From Bog-756 sp963725275 (GTDB lineage: Bacteria > Actinomycetota > Acidimicrobiia > Acidimicrobiales > RAAP-2): DNA of 64,000 nucleotides. The first letter of the stretch is position 1. The number at the start of each line of letters is the position of its first letter. Of this stretch, positions 46,205-54,854 are shown in pieces. Position numbers and translations under genes: made by a program. The notes under the pieces are model-generated. The model had not been told where the DNA came from. It saw only the letters and a list, made by a program, of their open reading frames with translations, and did not search any database. The stretch is taken from positions 186,001-250,000 of the forward strand of contig CAVRXS010000001.1 of assembly GCA_963725275.1 (NCBI GenBank), in the 5' to 3' direction.

Positions 46205-47674
46205 TCAGATCTGCACGAAGCTACCCGAGGCGAGCTCGACAGCGGCCCCGATGAGCTCCTCGGCGCACCCCTGGGCGGCCACCGCCGGGTCATCGCTGAT
46301 GGCCACGCACCGCCTCCGGTCGGCCGTGTCGCAGACCGCCACCGTGCGCACCGGGTCGAGTCCCTCGTAGGTCACGGTGTAGGTGGTGACGGTGCCCGGT
46401 CCCTCGTACCCGCCGAGGGTCTCGACGGCCTCCACCGCCCGGGTGGCCGCCGCCGCATCGTCACAGAGGTCGGCCACGAGCGGGGGCCGGCCGTCGGGCC
46501 GCGCCGACCAGACCCCGAGGCCCGGCTTGGTGAGCAGGCCGCTCACGGTTGTGACCAGGCCCAGCGCACCCGGATCCTCCCGGAGGAGGGGGATCACCGC
46601 GGCCATGCTCTGGTAGACGGCGTTGTTGAGCGGCCCTCCGGCGAACGCCATGCCGCCGGTCACCGTCGGTGTGCCTCCGGGGTCGAGCCCGAGGGTCCGC
46701 TGCTGCACCCGCACTGCTGAAGGGAAGCAGCTGTAGAGCTCGACCACGTCGGCATCGGCCACCGGTCGCCCGATCCGCCCCGCTGCGGCCGCCGCCAGGA
46801 CGGAGAGCGCGGGCCAGGTGGCCGGCTCCTTGCGACGGATCAGCGAGACCGCGTGGCTCGACTCGAGTCCGACCAGGGGAAAGACCCATCGGTCCTCGGG
46901 GACCCCCAGGCGGCCGGCCGCGTCCACCGAGCAGAGGACCAGGGCGGCCGCCTGGTTGACCGTCCACTGGGACGCGTGCCACTTGTTGTAGGGAAACGAG
47001 AGGGGGCGGTTCTCGGAGGAGGGGGTGCCGAGGAATCCGGCGTCGCGGGGCTGCCCGAAGGCGGCGCGCGGGTTGCGCGTGGCCACCCGGTTGTAGCGGG
47101 CCCAGAGGGCCGCAATGTCGGACCGGTGCTCGTCGACGGTGCGCCCCTCGGACGCCCGCAGGGCGTTTTCGATCATGGCGTACTGCTGGACCGGCTCCCA
47201 GAGGCGGTGGGCGACCTCGACCGGCTCGAGGAGCGTGCCGCTCCGGGCGTGGAGCACGTCGGGGCCCTCGGCAGTCTGACGCGTCCCGGCCGCGTCGAGG
47301 CCGGCACGCTCGCGGTCGCGTGCCCAGCGCACGGACTCGCCGCCCACGACCACGGCGACCTCGGAGGATCCCGAGAGCAGGGCGGCCATCGCATCGTTGA
47401 TGAGGCTCTGCTGCGGGATGCCCAGCTCCACGAGGTGGGTCCGCGCCCCGGTGGCGCCGACCCGGGCCGCGACGAGGCGCGCTGGATCGGGGTAGGTCCA
47501 GGTCCCCTGCGGGACGGCGATCCGGTCGATGGCACCTGCCACCCGTGCCGACCCGCAGTCGCTCAGCGCAGCCTCCACAGCAGAGGCCATGAGCTCGACC
47601 GCCTCGGCGTCGGCATCGGCCACCCCGACGCCGACGAGGACCGGCGTCCTCGGCCCGGGGATCCGGGCGGTCAC
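46205..47674 (-). CDS. Thiolase-like protein type 1 (TLP1-like)
   Basis: The 489-residue protein has the thiolase fold (VEAALSDCGSARVAGAIDRI, ALLSGSSEVAVVVGGES, VELYSCFPSAVRVQQR, MAFAGGPLNNAVYQSMAAVI) and a C-terminal beta-rich extra domain (TVTTYTVTYEGLDPVRTVAVC). Where true thiolases have the nucleophilic Cys before the SGxxA helix, this protein reads GIPQQSLINDAMAAL, so it lacks it. This matches TLP1 of mycobacteria, which has an extra C-terminal domain and little or no thiolase activity. It may handle CoA esters of bulky substrates. It overlaps the DUF4031 gene (GTGA). Confidence 0.8.
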   Translation of the reverse strand: MTARIPGPRTPVLVGVGVADADAEAVELMASAVEAALSDCGSARVAGAIDRIAVPQGTWTYPDPARLVAARVGATGARTHLVELGIPQQSLINDAMAALLSGSSEVAVVVGGESVRWARDRERAGLDAAGTRQTAEGPDVLHARSGTLLEPVEVAHRLWEPVQQYAMIENALRASEGRTVDEHRSDIAALWARYNRVATRNPRAAFGQPRDAGFLGTPSSENRPLSFPYNKWHASQWTVNQAAALVLCSVDAAGRLGVPEDRWVFPLVGLESSHAVSLIRRKEPATWPALSVLAAAAAGRIGRPVADADVVELYSCFPSAVRVQQRTLGLDPGGTPTVTGGMAFAGGPLNNAVYQSMAAVIPLLREDPGALGLVTTVSGLLTKPGLGVWSARPDGRPPLVADLCDDAAAATRAVEAVETLGGYEGPGTVTTYTVTYEGLDPVRTVAVCDTADRRRCVAISDDPAVAAQGCAEELIGAAVELASGSFVQI

Positions 47675-47994
47675 CCCGTTCCTCCGTTCCGGTCCGCTCC
47701 ATCGGCTCCGGGTGCCGGGGCGTTGGCACGGCGGTCACGGAGCATGCGCCCGAGCTCGCGCCAGGACACCGGTACCGCCCCGAGGGCGAGTGCCGTGGAC
47801 CGCGCCCGCTCGGGCAGGTCGTAGTGGGCGTGGTGGGGGCGGCCCCGCCGATCCTGGAACGCCGCCCGGCGGATGCCCATCGCCCCCGCAAAGGCATGGA
47901 GCTCTTGCTCCGTGTCGGCCACCAGGTGCGACCACCGGTCGTCGATGGGTCCGAGCCGGGCGGGCTGGCGCCAGTCGTCGAGATACACCGTCAC
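47671..47994 (-). CDS. DUF4031 domain protein
   Basis: The 107-residue protein begins MTVYLDDWRQPARLGPIDDRW and contains SHLVADTEQELHAFAGAMGI and HHAHYDLPERARSTAL, a clear DUF4031 protein, a small actinobacterial family of unknown function. It overlaps the TLP1 start and follows the rhodanese gene by 25 bp. Its presence in this run suggests co-regulation but no enzymatic role can be assigned. Confidence 0.82.
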   Translation of the reverse strand: MTVYLDDWRQPARLGPIDDRWSHLVADTEQELHAFAGAMGIRRAAFQDRRGRPHHAHYDLPERARSTALALGAVPVSWRELGRMLRDRRANAPAPGADGADRNGGTG

Positions 47995-48019
47995 GGTCGC
48001 ACCCCGACGATCCCCAGTC

Positions 48020-48370
48020 TCAGAGGACCCGCCCCGCCGCGCCGCCCTCGGCGACGACCGGCAGGCCCAGCGCCTCCCAGGCCTGCATGCCGCCGGCCAC
48101 GTTGCGCACGTCGAAGCCTGCGGCGGCGAGGTGGAGGGCGACCGACCCGGAGCGGCCGCCGACCCGGCAGAGGCAGAGGATGGTGCGATCGGTGGGCAGG
48201 TCGGTCATCCGGTCCGGGACGAGCCCCATGGCCAGGTGGGTCGCGGCGGGGGCGTGCCCGGCCGCCCACTCGTCGTCCTCGCGGACGTCGAGCAGGAGGG
48301 CACCGCTCCGGATGAGGCGGTCGGCATCCTCGGGATCGATCTCGACCACATCCGCCGGCGATTGGCTCAC
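48020..48370 (-). CDS. Rhodanese-like sulfurtransferase
   Basis: The 116-residue single rhodanese domain has LLLDVREDDEWAAGHAPAATHLAMG and the active-site loop CRVGGRS (Cys in ILCLCRVGGRSG), ending MQAWEALGLPVV. It transfers sulfane sulfur or binds it. GTG 48370 is the preferred start, five bases downstream of the VOC gene stop; a TTG start at 48385 is possible. Confidence 0.85.
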   Translation of the reverse strand: MSQSPADVVEIDPEDADRLIRSGALLLDVREDDEWAAGHAPAATHLAMGLVPDRMTDLPTDRTILCLCRVGGRSGSVALHLAAAGFDVRNVAGGMQAWEALGLPVVAEGGAAGRVL

Positions 48371-48374
48371 GGTC

Positions 48375-48857
48375 TCACGGTACAAGAGGATCGGACGCGC
48401 TCGGCAACGGTTGCCGAGCGGCTCCGAGATCCATGAGCTCGATGCGCACCCCGTCCGGGTCGGTGCAGTAGACGAAGTCCAGCCGGGTACCGCCGAGGTC
48501 GAGTGTGGTGCGGGTCGATGCCACCACTCGTCCCCCGAAGGCCCCGATGGTCGCGGCCACGGCGTCGAGGTCGTCCACGCTGAGGGAGAGATGGGTCAGG
48601 CCGAGTCGGTTCATGGGCCGCCGACCGGGATCGCCGGTGGTGCCCGGGGCGTCGAAGGCCAGCAGTTCGAGGGTGACCCCGTCGCGGCGGACCATCCGCG
48701 AACGCACGCGCACCCCCTCGACCTCCATGAGTGCGGCGAACTCCTCCCCCACCTCGTGGGCGGCCACCTCCTCGAAGCCGAGGCCGTCGGTGTAGAACCG
48801 GAGGGAGCCCTCGAGGTCGGAGACGCAGATCCCGATATGGGAGACCGAGAGACTCAC
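48375..48857 (-). CDS. VOC (glyoxalase/dioxygenase superfamily) protein
   Basis: The 160-residue protein has two paired beta-alpha-beta-beta-beta modules: VSHIGICVSDLEGSLRFYTDGLGF and LGLTHLSLSVDDLDAVAATI, with metal ligands His in SHIG and LTHL and Glu in RIELMDL. VOC members include glyoxalase I, methylmalonyl-CoA epimerase and extradiol dioxygenases; this length fits an epimerase or glyoxalase type. GTG 48857 overlaps the lipase stop by 4 bp. Confidence 0.82.
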   Translation of the reverse strand: MSLSVSHIGICVSDLEGSLRFYTDGLGFEEVAAHEVGEEFAALMEVEGVRVRSRMVRRDGVTLELLAFDAPGTTGDPGRRPMNRLGLTHLSLSVDDLDAVAATIGAFGGRVVASTRTTLDLGGTRLDFVYCTDPDGVRIELMDLGAARQPLPSASDPLVP

Positions 48858-49912
48858 CGGTCGCCACCCGGTGCGTCCGCGAGGAGTCCGCGCACGAACT
48901 CGCCGACCGCACGGTAGGTCCGGCGGCTCCCCTCTGCCCAGGGCATCAGGATCGGGAAGACGTGGAACATCCCGGGCTCCTCGAGCGCCACCGTCGGGAC
49001 CCCGGCGGTCTCGAGATGCGCGACGAACTCGCGGATCGCGTCACACAGCACCTCGTCGGACCCGAAGGAGACGAACGTGGGCGGCCAACCCCTGGGGTCC
49101 TGGTCGACAGCGGAGACGGCGGGTGATGCCGGGTCGACCCCGTGGAGGTACGACGTCGTCGGGATGTTCCAGGGGAGGATGTCCCGATCGGCGTTGGCGG
49201 CAACCGAGGGCTGGTCGAGCCGCAGGCTCACCTCCGGCGAGAACAGCACGACCCCGCCCACCGGCCGGTGCCGGGTGTTGACCATCGAGTAGACGAGCGA
49301 CGTGGCCAGACCGCCGCCGCTCGAGTCGCCGGCCACCACCACCCGGGCCGGGTCGACACCGCCGGTGATGAGCGCCTCGAGCACGAGCACGGCATCCTCG
49401 AGGCTGGCCGGGAACGGGAACTCCGGCGCGAGCCTCAGGTCCGCCACGAAGACCTCGCACCCGGTCATCCGCGCCAACCAGGCGGCAAAGACGCTGTACA
49501 TCTTCGGCGAGGTCCCGATGTAGCCGCCACCGTGCAGATAGACCATGGTGCCCCCGCTCGCGCCGGACCTCGGGCGGAACCAGGTTCCGGGCACCCCGGC
49601 AACCTCGCTCGCCTCCTGGGTGACCTCGAGGGTGCGCACGATCGGGGGCAGCACCACCCCGCAGAGCTCGTCGAGGACCAGCTCGACCGACCGGAACTCG
49701 TCGATGGGCAGCGACGACGAGTAGCCCATGAAGGTGCGCAGCGTCTCGCGGGTCAACGCCACGGCGAGATTGTGGGGAAGGTCCCCTTCCCCGTCCCATG
49801 GCCGGCGGAACGGTACTCGGAACAGTGCCACCGCCATCTGCCCGGCGAGGCCGACGAGGTCCGCTGTCGCGATCGGCCAGGAGGCGTGCTCGACGCCGGG
49901 CCGGCGGGCCAT
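48854..49912 (-). CDS. Hormone-sensitive-lipase family esterase
   Basis: The 352-residue alpha/beta hydrolase has the HSL oxyanion motif HGGGYIGTS near residue 126, the nucleophile GDSSGGGLATS near 194, Asp in FVSFGSDEVLCD and His in GMFHVFP. HSL-type enzymes hydrolyse carboxyl esters, sometimes of sterols. The N-terminal 60 residues form a cap. ATG 49912 is chosen (GTG 49918 also possible). It lies 37 bp downstream of the FadE27-like gene. Confidence 0.85.
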   Translation of the reverse strand: MARRPGVEHASWPIATADLVGLAGQMAVALFRVPFRRPWDGEGDLPHNLAVALTRETLRTFMGYSSSLPIDEFRSVELVLDELCGVVLPPIVRTLEVTQEASEVAGVPGTWFRPRSGASGGTMVYLHGGGYIGTSPKMYSVFAAWLARMTGCEVFVADLRLAPEFPFPASLEDAVLVLEALITGGVDPARVVVAGDSSGGGLATSLVYSMVNTRHRPVGGVVLFSPEVSLRLDQPSVAANADRDILPWNIPTTSYLHGVDPASPAVSAVDQDPRGWPPTFVSFGSDEVLCDAIREFVAHLETAGVPTVALEEPGMFHVFPILMPWAEGSRRTYRAVGEFVRGLLADAPGGDR

Positions 49913-49949
49913 GACCACGCCGACCGACTCCCGTTGCCGTCGAGCGAAC

Positions 49950-51077
49950 TCAGACCGGCTCGGCGGCCAGGGCGGCCCCGAGCCGGAGCAGTTGGTCGGT
50001 GGCGCCGCCCAAGGTGAGCTCGATGTGCTTGGTCATCAGGAAGTACCGGTGGAGCGGGTAGTCGCGGTCGACCCCGACACCGCCGTGGAGGTGGACCGCC
50101 GCATGCACCACCCGCTGACCACCGTCGGCGGCCCAGAACTTGGCGACGGCAACCTCCTTGTCGGCGGGCAGGCCCTCCGAGATCCGCCAGGCGGCCTGCC
50201 AGGCGGTCAGACGGATCGCCTCGGCGTCGACGTAGGCGTCGGCCGCCCGCTGGCCGACCGCCTGGAAGGTGGCGATCGGCTTCCCGAATTGCTCCCGGGT
50301 CTTCGTGTACTCGGCGACGAGGGCGATCGACGAGGCGGCGGCGCCGGCTTCGACCAGGGCGAGCGCGCTGGTGCTGCGCAGCACCAACCAGCCGACCACG
50401 GCGGGGCCGTCCTCGAGCGAGCCGAGAAGCGAGTCGGGACCCACCCGCACCCCGGCGAAGGTGAACAACCCCTCGGGCTGCCCGGTGTTGGCAACCTGGC
50501 GCTCGATGCCCACCCCGTCGGTCCCGGTCGGGACCACGAAGACGCCCAGCCCGTCCGGCTCGACGCGGGCGGGCACGAGCACGGCGTCGGCCACCGTTCC
50601 CGACGGCACGCAGGACTTGGTCCCGGTGAGCACCCAGCCGTCGCCGTCCCGCTCGGCCACGGTCGAGGGCGCGAGCGGGCTCCCTCCCAACTCGACGAGG
50701 GCGGTCGTGACGACCGTGTCACCCGCGACCACACCGGGGAGCCACCGCTGGCGCTGGTCCGGCGTCCCGAACCGGGCGATGGCCGGAGCCGCTGCGGCCA
50801 GCGTCTCCACCACCGGCACGTATGCGGCCGTACGGCCGACGGCCTCGGCGATGAGGCCGGTCTCGACGAAGCCGAGTCCCGCGCCGCCGACATCCTCGGG
50901 GAGTGAGATGCCGAGGAGCCCTGCCGACGCCAGCTCGGACCAGAGCTTGCGGTCGAAGCGGTCACCCTCGGGCTCGGCCTCGAGTTCGCGCAGGCGCTCG
51001 TGGGTCGAGAGATCGGTCAGGATGCGGTCGGCCAGGGAGCGGACCGTCTCCTGCTCTTCGCTGAATGAGAAATCCAT
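49950..51077 (-). CDS. Acyl-CoA dehydrogenase, FadE27-like (beta subunit type)
   Basis: The 375-residue protein begins MDFSFSEEQETVRSLADRIL. RFDRKLWSELASAGLLGISLPED and a C-terminal HLHGGVGVDRDYPLHRYFL resemble FadE27/ChsE5 of mycobacteria. It lacks the usual catalytic Glu-bearing segment (the helix reads STSALALVEAGAAASS) that its partner provides, as in the heterotetrameric sterol side-chain dehydrogenases. The assignment is from recalled family features. Located 28 bp downstream of the FadE26-like gene. Confidence 0.83.
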   Translation of the reverse strand: MDFSFSEEQETVRSLADRILTDLSTHERLRELEAEPEGDRFDRKLWSELASAGLLGISLPEDVGGAGLGFVETGLIAEAVGRTAAYVPVVETLAAAAPAIARFGTPDQRQRWLPGVVAGDTVVTTALVELGGSPLAPSTVAERDGDGWVLTGTKSCVPSGTVADAVLVPARVEPDGLGVFVVPTGTDGVGIERQVANTGQPEGLFTFAGVRVGPDSLLGSLEDGPAVVGWLVLRSTSALALVEAGAAASSIALVAEYTKTREQFGKPIATFQAVGQRAADAYVDAEAIRLTAWQAAWRISEGLPADKEVAVAKFWAADGGQRVVHAAVHLHGGVGVDRDYPLHRYFLMTKHIELTLGGATDQLLRLGAALAAEPV

Positions 51078-51105
51078 GGTGCGCTGTCTCCTCTTGGTGC
51101 CTGGA

Positions 51106-52284
51106 CTACCGAAGCGACCGGGGCATCCCCAGGCCGAAGATGGCGATGAGGTCCCGCTGGATCTCGTTGGTGCCACCGCCGAAGGTGAGGATGACCATGC
51201 TCCGCGAGTACATCTCGAGCCGTCCGTCCAGCACGGCCTCGGGGGTGCCCCTGGTCAGGTAACCGGCCTGACCGACCACCTCCATCAGCAGGCGGAAGGC
51301 CTCCATGTAGAACTCGGTGCCGAAGACCTTGATGCTCGACGCGTCGGCCACGTCGAGCGTGCCCTGGGTGGCGCGTCCAGGCGACCTTCCAGTTGATCAG
51401 CCGGAGGAACTCGAGCTTGGCGTGGATACGGGCCAGGTGGACCTGGACCCACTCCTGGTCGATGACCCGTCGGCCGTCGGCGAGCTTGGTGGTCTGGGCC
51501 CACCCACGGACGTCGGCGAGGGCCCGCTCGATGATGCCCGGGGAGCAGAGGGTCACCCGCTCGTGGTTGAGCTGATTGGTGATGAGCGACCATCCCTGGT
51601 TCTCGGCCACCGACCAGGTTCGACGCCGGGACCCGGACGTCCTCGTAGAAGGTGTAGTTGATGTTGTGGTCACCGAGCAGGTGCATCGGGACGACCCTGA
51701 TCCCCGGGGTGTCCATGGGCACGATGAAGATCGAGATGCCCTTGTGCTTGGCCAGCTTCCGGATCGGTGCGGGTTGCCAGCCAGATGTAGTCGGCGTCGC
51801 CGGCCAGTGAGGTGTAGATCTTCTGGCCGTTGATCACGTACTCGTCACCGTCGCGCACCGCCCGGGTCTGCAGCGAGGCCAGGTCGGTTCCTGACTCCGG
51901 CTCCGTGTAGCCGATGCAGAAGTGGATGTCGCCGGCCAGGATCTTGGGCAGGAAGAACTCCTTCTGCTCCTGTGTCCCGAACTGCATGATGGTGGGCCCG
52001 ACGGTGTTGATGGTGAGCATGGGCACCGGCGCGCCGGCGCGCATCGACTCGTCGAAGAAGATGAACTGCTCGATCGGACCGCGTCCCTGCCCGCCCCACT
52101 CCTTGGGCCAGCCGATCCCGAGCCATCCGTCGGTGGCCATCTGCTTCACGACCCGGCGCATGTCCGGCCCGATGCCGTGGCTACCGGCCAGCGTCGCCTC
52201 GACCTCTGGAGTCAACAGGGTGGCGTAGTACGCGCGCAGACGGTTACGGAGATCCTCGTGCTCCTCGGTGTAGCCGATCTCCAT
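51106..52284 (-). CDS. Acyl-CoA dehydrogenase, FadE26-like, with three one-base insertions
   Basis: Segments in three frames reconstruct one 391-residue protein: MEIGYTEEHEDLRNRLRAYY, GWLGIGWPKEWGGQGRGPIEQ, FCIGYTEPESGTDL, KLAKHKGISIFIVPMDTPG, AENQGWSLITNQLNHERVTL, then DVADASSIKVFGTEFYMEAFR and ILTFGGGTNEIQRDLIAIFG. Extra bases lie near 51376, 51605 and 51760. The pattern, including GGGTNEIQRD, is close to FadE26/ChsE4. With the adjacent FadE27-like subunit it would form a side-chain dehydrogenase. A KstR-like box lies 105 bp upstream of the ATG. Confidence 0.83.
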
Positions 52285-52388
52285 GCGGTCCCTCCCGATC
52301 GTCACTGCCTGCCGTGTCAGGGGCGGGTGGGCGTCCCTGCTCCCACTCGCGTCGCTCCGGCGCGCCGCGGTCGACGGTCGGGGGCGAC

Positions 52389-52402
52389 TAGAACACGTTA
52401 CA
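52389..52402. promoter_or_regulatory. KstR-like operator
   Basis: TAGAACACGTTACA fits TnnAACnnGTTnnA at every specified position, the published consensus of the mycobacterial cholesterol-catabolism repressor KstR. It lies 105 bases upstream of the FadE26-like start codon, in the 298-bp region between that gene and the divergent thiolase. No KstR gene is in the window, so which TetR binds here is inference. Confidence 0.6.
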
Positions 52403-52527
52403 TTCGACCCGCGGCACGCGCCACCTGGTCACCGTGGCCAGCGTACCCATGACCCGCGGGCTCACCGGATCCCGGGCCCACCCGGTAACCTCACCACAGC
52501 CGGACGTCGGGCACTGGTCCGCTATGG

Positions 52528-52541
52528 TTACCGTCCGGTAA
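52528..52541. promoter_or_regulatory. 14-bp palindrome upstream of the thiolase gene
   Basis: TTACCG, TC, CGGTAA is an inverted repeat with perfect 6-bp arms ending 41 bases before the thiolase ATG; a further CGGTAA half-site lies at 52483-52488. The rest of the 52285-52583 gap holds no gene. Placement suits an operator for a dimeric regulator. Confidence 0.5.
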
Positions 52542-52582
52542 GTTGCTGCGGCTCGGCCCGCCGCCCGTCCCGAGGAGTCCAC

Positions 52583-53791
52583 ATGCCCGAAGCCGTCATC
52601 GTCGCCGCCGGTCGGACCCCGATCGGGCGGGCGAACAAGGGATCGCTCGTCGAGTGCCGTCCCGACGATCTGTCCGCCCTGGTCATCGGCGAGGTCCTGG
52701 CCAGGGTCCCCGCGCTCGACCCGCAGCTCGTCGAGGACGTCATCCTCGGGTGCGGGCAGCCGGCGGGCGAGGCCGGGTACAACGTGGCCCGGGTGGCCGC
52801 GCTCATGGCCGGGCTGCCCGAGGTGCCCGGGGTGACGGTCAACCGCTACTGCTCGTCGTCGCTGCAGACCATCCGGATGGCCGCACACGCGATCAGGGCC
52901 GGCGAAGGGGACGTGTTCGTGGCCGCCGGTGTCGAGACGGTGAGCCGGTACAGCCACGGCGCGGCGGACGTCGGCCCGCACAACACCTCCTTTGCCGAGG
53001 CCGAGGCCCGCACGACCGCCCGCACCCCCACCGCCGGCGATCCCTGGACCCCACTGGTCGGCGCGCTGCCCGACATCTACATCGCCATGGGCCAGACCGC
53101 CGAGAACGTCGCCGAGTACAAGAAGGTCAGCCGCGAGGAGCAGGACGAGTTCGCGCTCCAGTCCCAGACACGGGCCGTGGCCGCCCAGGAGTCCGGGTTC
53201 TTCGAGCGGGAGATCATCCCGGTGACGCTCGCCGACGGCACCGTGGTGACCAAGGACGACGGACCCCGGCCCGGCACCACCCTCGAGGGGCTGTCCCAAC
53301 TCCGGCCGGTCTTCCGGGAAGGCGGCACGGTCACCGCCGGCAACGCCTGCCCGCTCAACGACGGTGCCGCCGCGGTCGTGGTCATGAGTGACACGAGGGC
53401 CCGGGAGCTCGGGATCGCGCCGCTCGCCCGCATCGTCGCCAGCGGCGTCTCCGCCCTCGATCCCGAGATCATGGGGCTCGGGCCGGTGGGCGCCATCCGT
53501 CAGACACTCGCCCGTGCCGGCATGACCATCGACGACATCGATCTGGTCGAGATCAACGAGGCCTTCGCAGCCCAGGTCGTCCCCTCGGCCCGCGAACTCG
53601 GCATCGGGTGGGACAAGCTCAACGTGCGCGGCGGGGCCATCGCCCTCGGGCACCCCTTCGGCCAGACGGGGGCGCGCATCATGACCACACTGCTCAACGC
53701 GCTCGAGGACACCGGCAAGACCGTCGGTCTCGAGTCGATGTGCGTCGGGGGCGGTCAGGGGATGGCCATGATCGTCGAGCGGCTCTCCTAA
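52583..53791 (+). CDS. Acetyl-CoA acetyltransferase (degradative thiolase)
   Basis: The 402-residue thiolase has all catalytic residues: nucleophilic Cys in VNRYCSSSLQT, His in GGAIALGHPFGQTGAR and the second Cys in LESMCVGGGQGMAM. EIDLVEINEAFAAQ-type motif is present as DLVEINEAFAAQ. It cleaves 3-ketoacyl-CoA and CoA at the end of each beta-oxidation round. ATG 52583 is preceded by CGAGGAG. Divergent from the FadE pair, and its 3' end overlaps the ureohydrolase gene by 4 bp tail to tail. Confidence 0.92.
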   Translation: MPEAVIVAAGRTPIGRANKGSLVECRPDDLSALVIGEVLARVPALDPQLVEDVILGCGQPAGEAGYNVARVAALMAGLPEVPGVTVNRYCSSSLQTIRMAAHAIRAGEGDVFVAAGVETVSRYSHGAADVGPHNTSFAEAEARTTARTPTAGDPWTPLVGALPDIYIAMGQTAENVAEYKKVSREEQDEFALQSQTRAVAAQESGFFEREIIPVTLADGTVVTKDDGPRPGTTLEGLSQLRPVFREGGTVTAGNACPLNDGAAAVVVMSDTRARELGIAPLARIVASGVSALDPEIMGLGPVGAIRQTLARAGMTIDDIDLVEINEAFAAQVVPSARELGIGWDKLNVRGGAIALGHPFGQTGARIMTTLLNALEDTGKTVGLESMCVGGGQGMAMIVERLS

Positions 53792-54822
53792 GCGGGTCGA
53801 GGTCGGCGGCGACCCTCGCGATCGAGGAGCGGGTCGGTCGGGAGCCGAACGGGACGTCCCGCCTGCTGCGCCCGCCTCCAGGCGATGCCGGAGAGCACCT
53901 CGAGCACGATGCGGTTGGCGAGGTACGCGGTCACCTCGGCGTGGTCGTGCGGCGGCGAGAGCTCGACGATGTCGACTCCGCCGACCGGGAGCGTCATGGC
54001 GGTACGACGGACGGCATCCAGCAGCTCCCGCGCGCTGAGCCCGCCGGGCTCGGGCGTGCCGGTGGCCGGAGCCGACCCCGGGTCGACCACGTCGACGTCG
54101 ACCGAGAGGAAGACCGCGTCGCACTCGTCCATCGCTGTGGCGAAGGCCTCGGTCAGGCAGGCGTCGAGCCCCCGGTCGGTCACCTCGCTCATCTCGTAGC
54201 TGCGGATGCCCTGTCCGGCCATCCAGTCGAGGGTCTCGGGGCCCGGCCAGTAACCGCGCAATCCGATCTGGAGGAAGCGGTCGCCCCGCACCGCCCCCGA
54301 CTCGATGAGACGCCGCATCGGGGTCCCGTGCCCGACCAGCGAGCCGAACTGGGTGTCGGCGGTGTCGGCGTGGGCGTCGAAGTGGACCATGGAGACCCGA
54401 CCCCAGCCCACGTGTCGGGCCACCCCGGTGGCGTCGGGCCAGGCGATGGTGTGGTCGCCGCCGAGCACGACCGGGACCGCACCGCTCGCAGCTATGGCGG
54501 CGACGGCCGCCTCGAGCCGGGCCACCGAGGTGTCCGTGTCGCCCGAGGGCATCTCGACGTCCCCGACGTCGACCACACCGAGCTCGGTGAGTGGCTCCAC
54601 CCCGAGGGCCAGGTGCGGCCGGGAGCCGTCGTGGGGCAGGTAGTCGGTGAACCGGATGGCCTGTGGACCGAAGCGGCACCCCGGCCGGTGGCTGGTGCCG
54701 CCGTCGAAGGGGGCACCGAGGATGACCGCGGCGGCAGCCGCGTAGCTGGCCGGGTCGTCGAGGTCCGCCTTCGGCACTCCGGCGAAGGTGGCGTCCGGTC
54801 CGTACATGTTGCCCAGGCGCAT
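53788..54822 (-). CDS. Agmatinase/arginase-family ureohydrolase
   Basis: The 344-residue enzyme has the three manganese-binding motifs: VVLGGDHTIAWPD, MVHFDAHADT and FLSVDVDVVDPGSAP, with GTPEPGGLSARELL. It hydrolyses a guanidino substrate to urea; the agmatinase branch is likely, but guanidinobutyrase or guanidine-type hydrolases cannot be excluded. Why it sits next to a P450 and ferredoxin is unclear. ATG 54822. Confidence 0.88.
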   Translation of the reverse strand: MRLGNMYGPDATFAGVPKADLDDPASYAAAAAVILGAPFDGGTSHRPGCRFGPQAIRFTDYLPHDGSRPHLALGVEPLTELGVVDVGDVEMPSGDTDTSVARLEAAVAAIAASGAVPVVLGGDHTIAWPDATGVARHVGWGRVSMVHFDAHADTADTQFGSLVGHGTPMRRLIESGAVRGDRFLQIGLRGYWPGPETLDWMAGQGIRSYEMSEVTDRGLDACLTEAFATAMDECDAVFLSVDVDVVDPGSAPATGTPEPGGLSARELLDAVRRTAMTLPVGGVDIVELSPPHDHAEVTAYLANRIVLEVLSGIAWRRAQQAGRPVRLPTDPLLDREGRRRPRPA

Positions 54823-54854
54823 CGGTACTCCTCGATCGACGGCCCGCTGCCGAC

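Noticed and set aside
51106..52284. Programmed frameshifting in the FadE26-like gene
   Set aside because: Three separate shifts without slippery heptamers, each explained by one extra base, in a family never known to use recoding.
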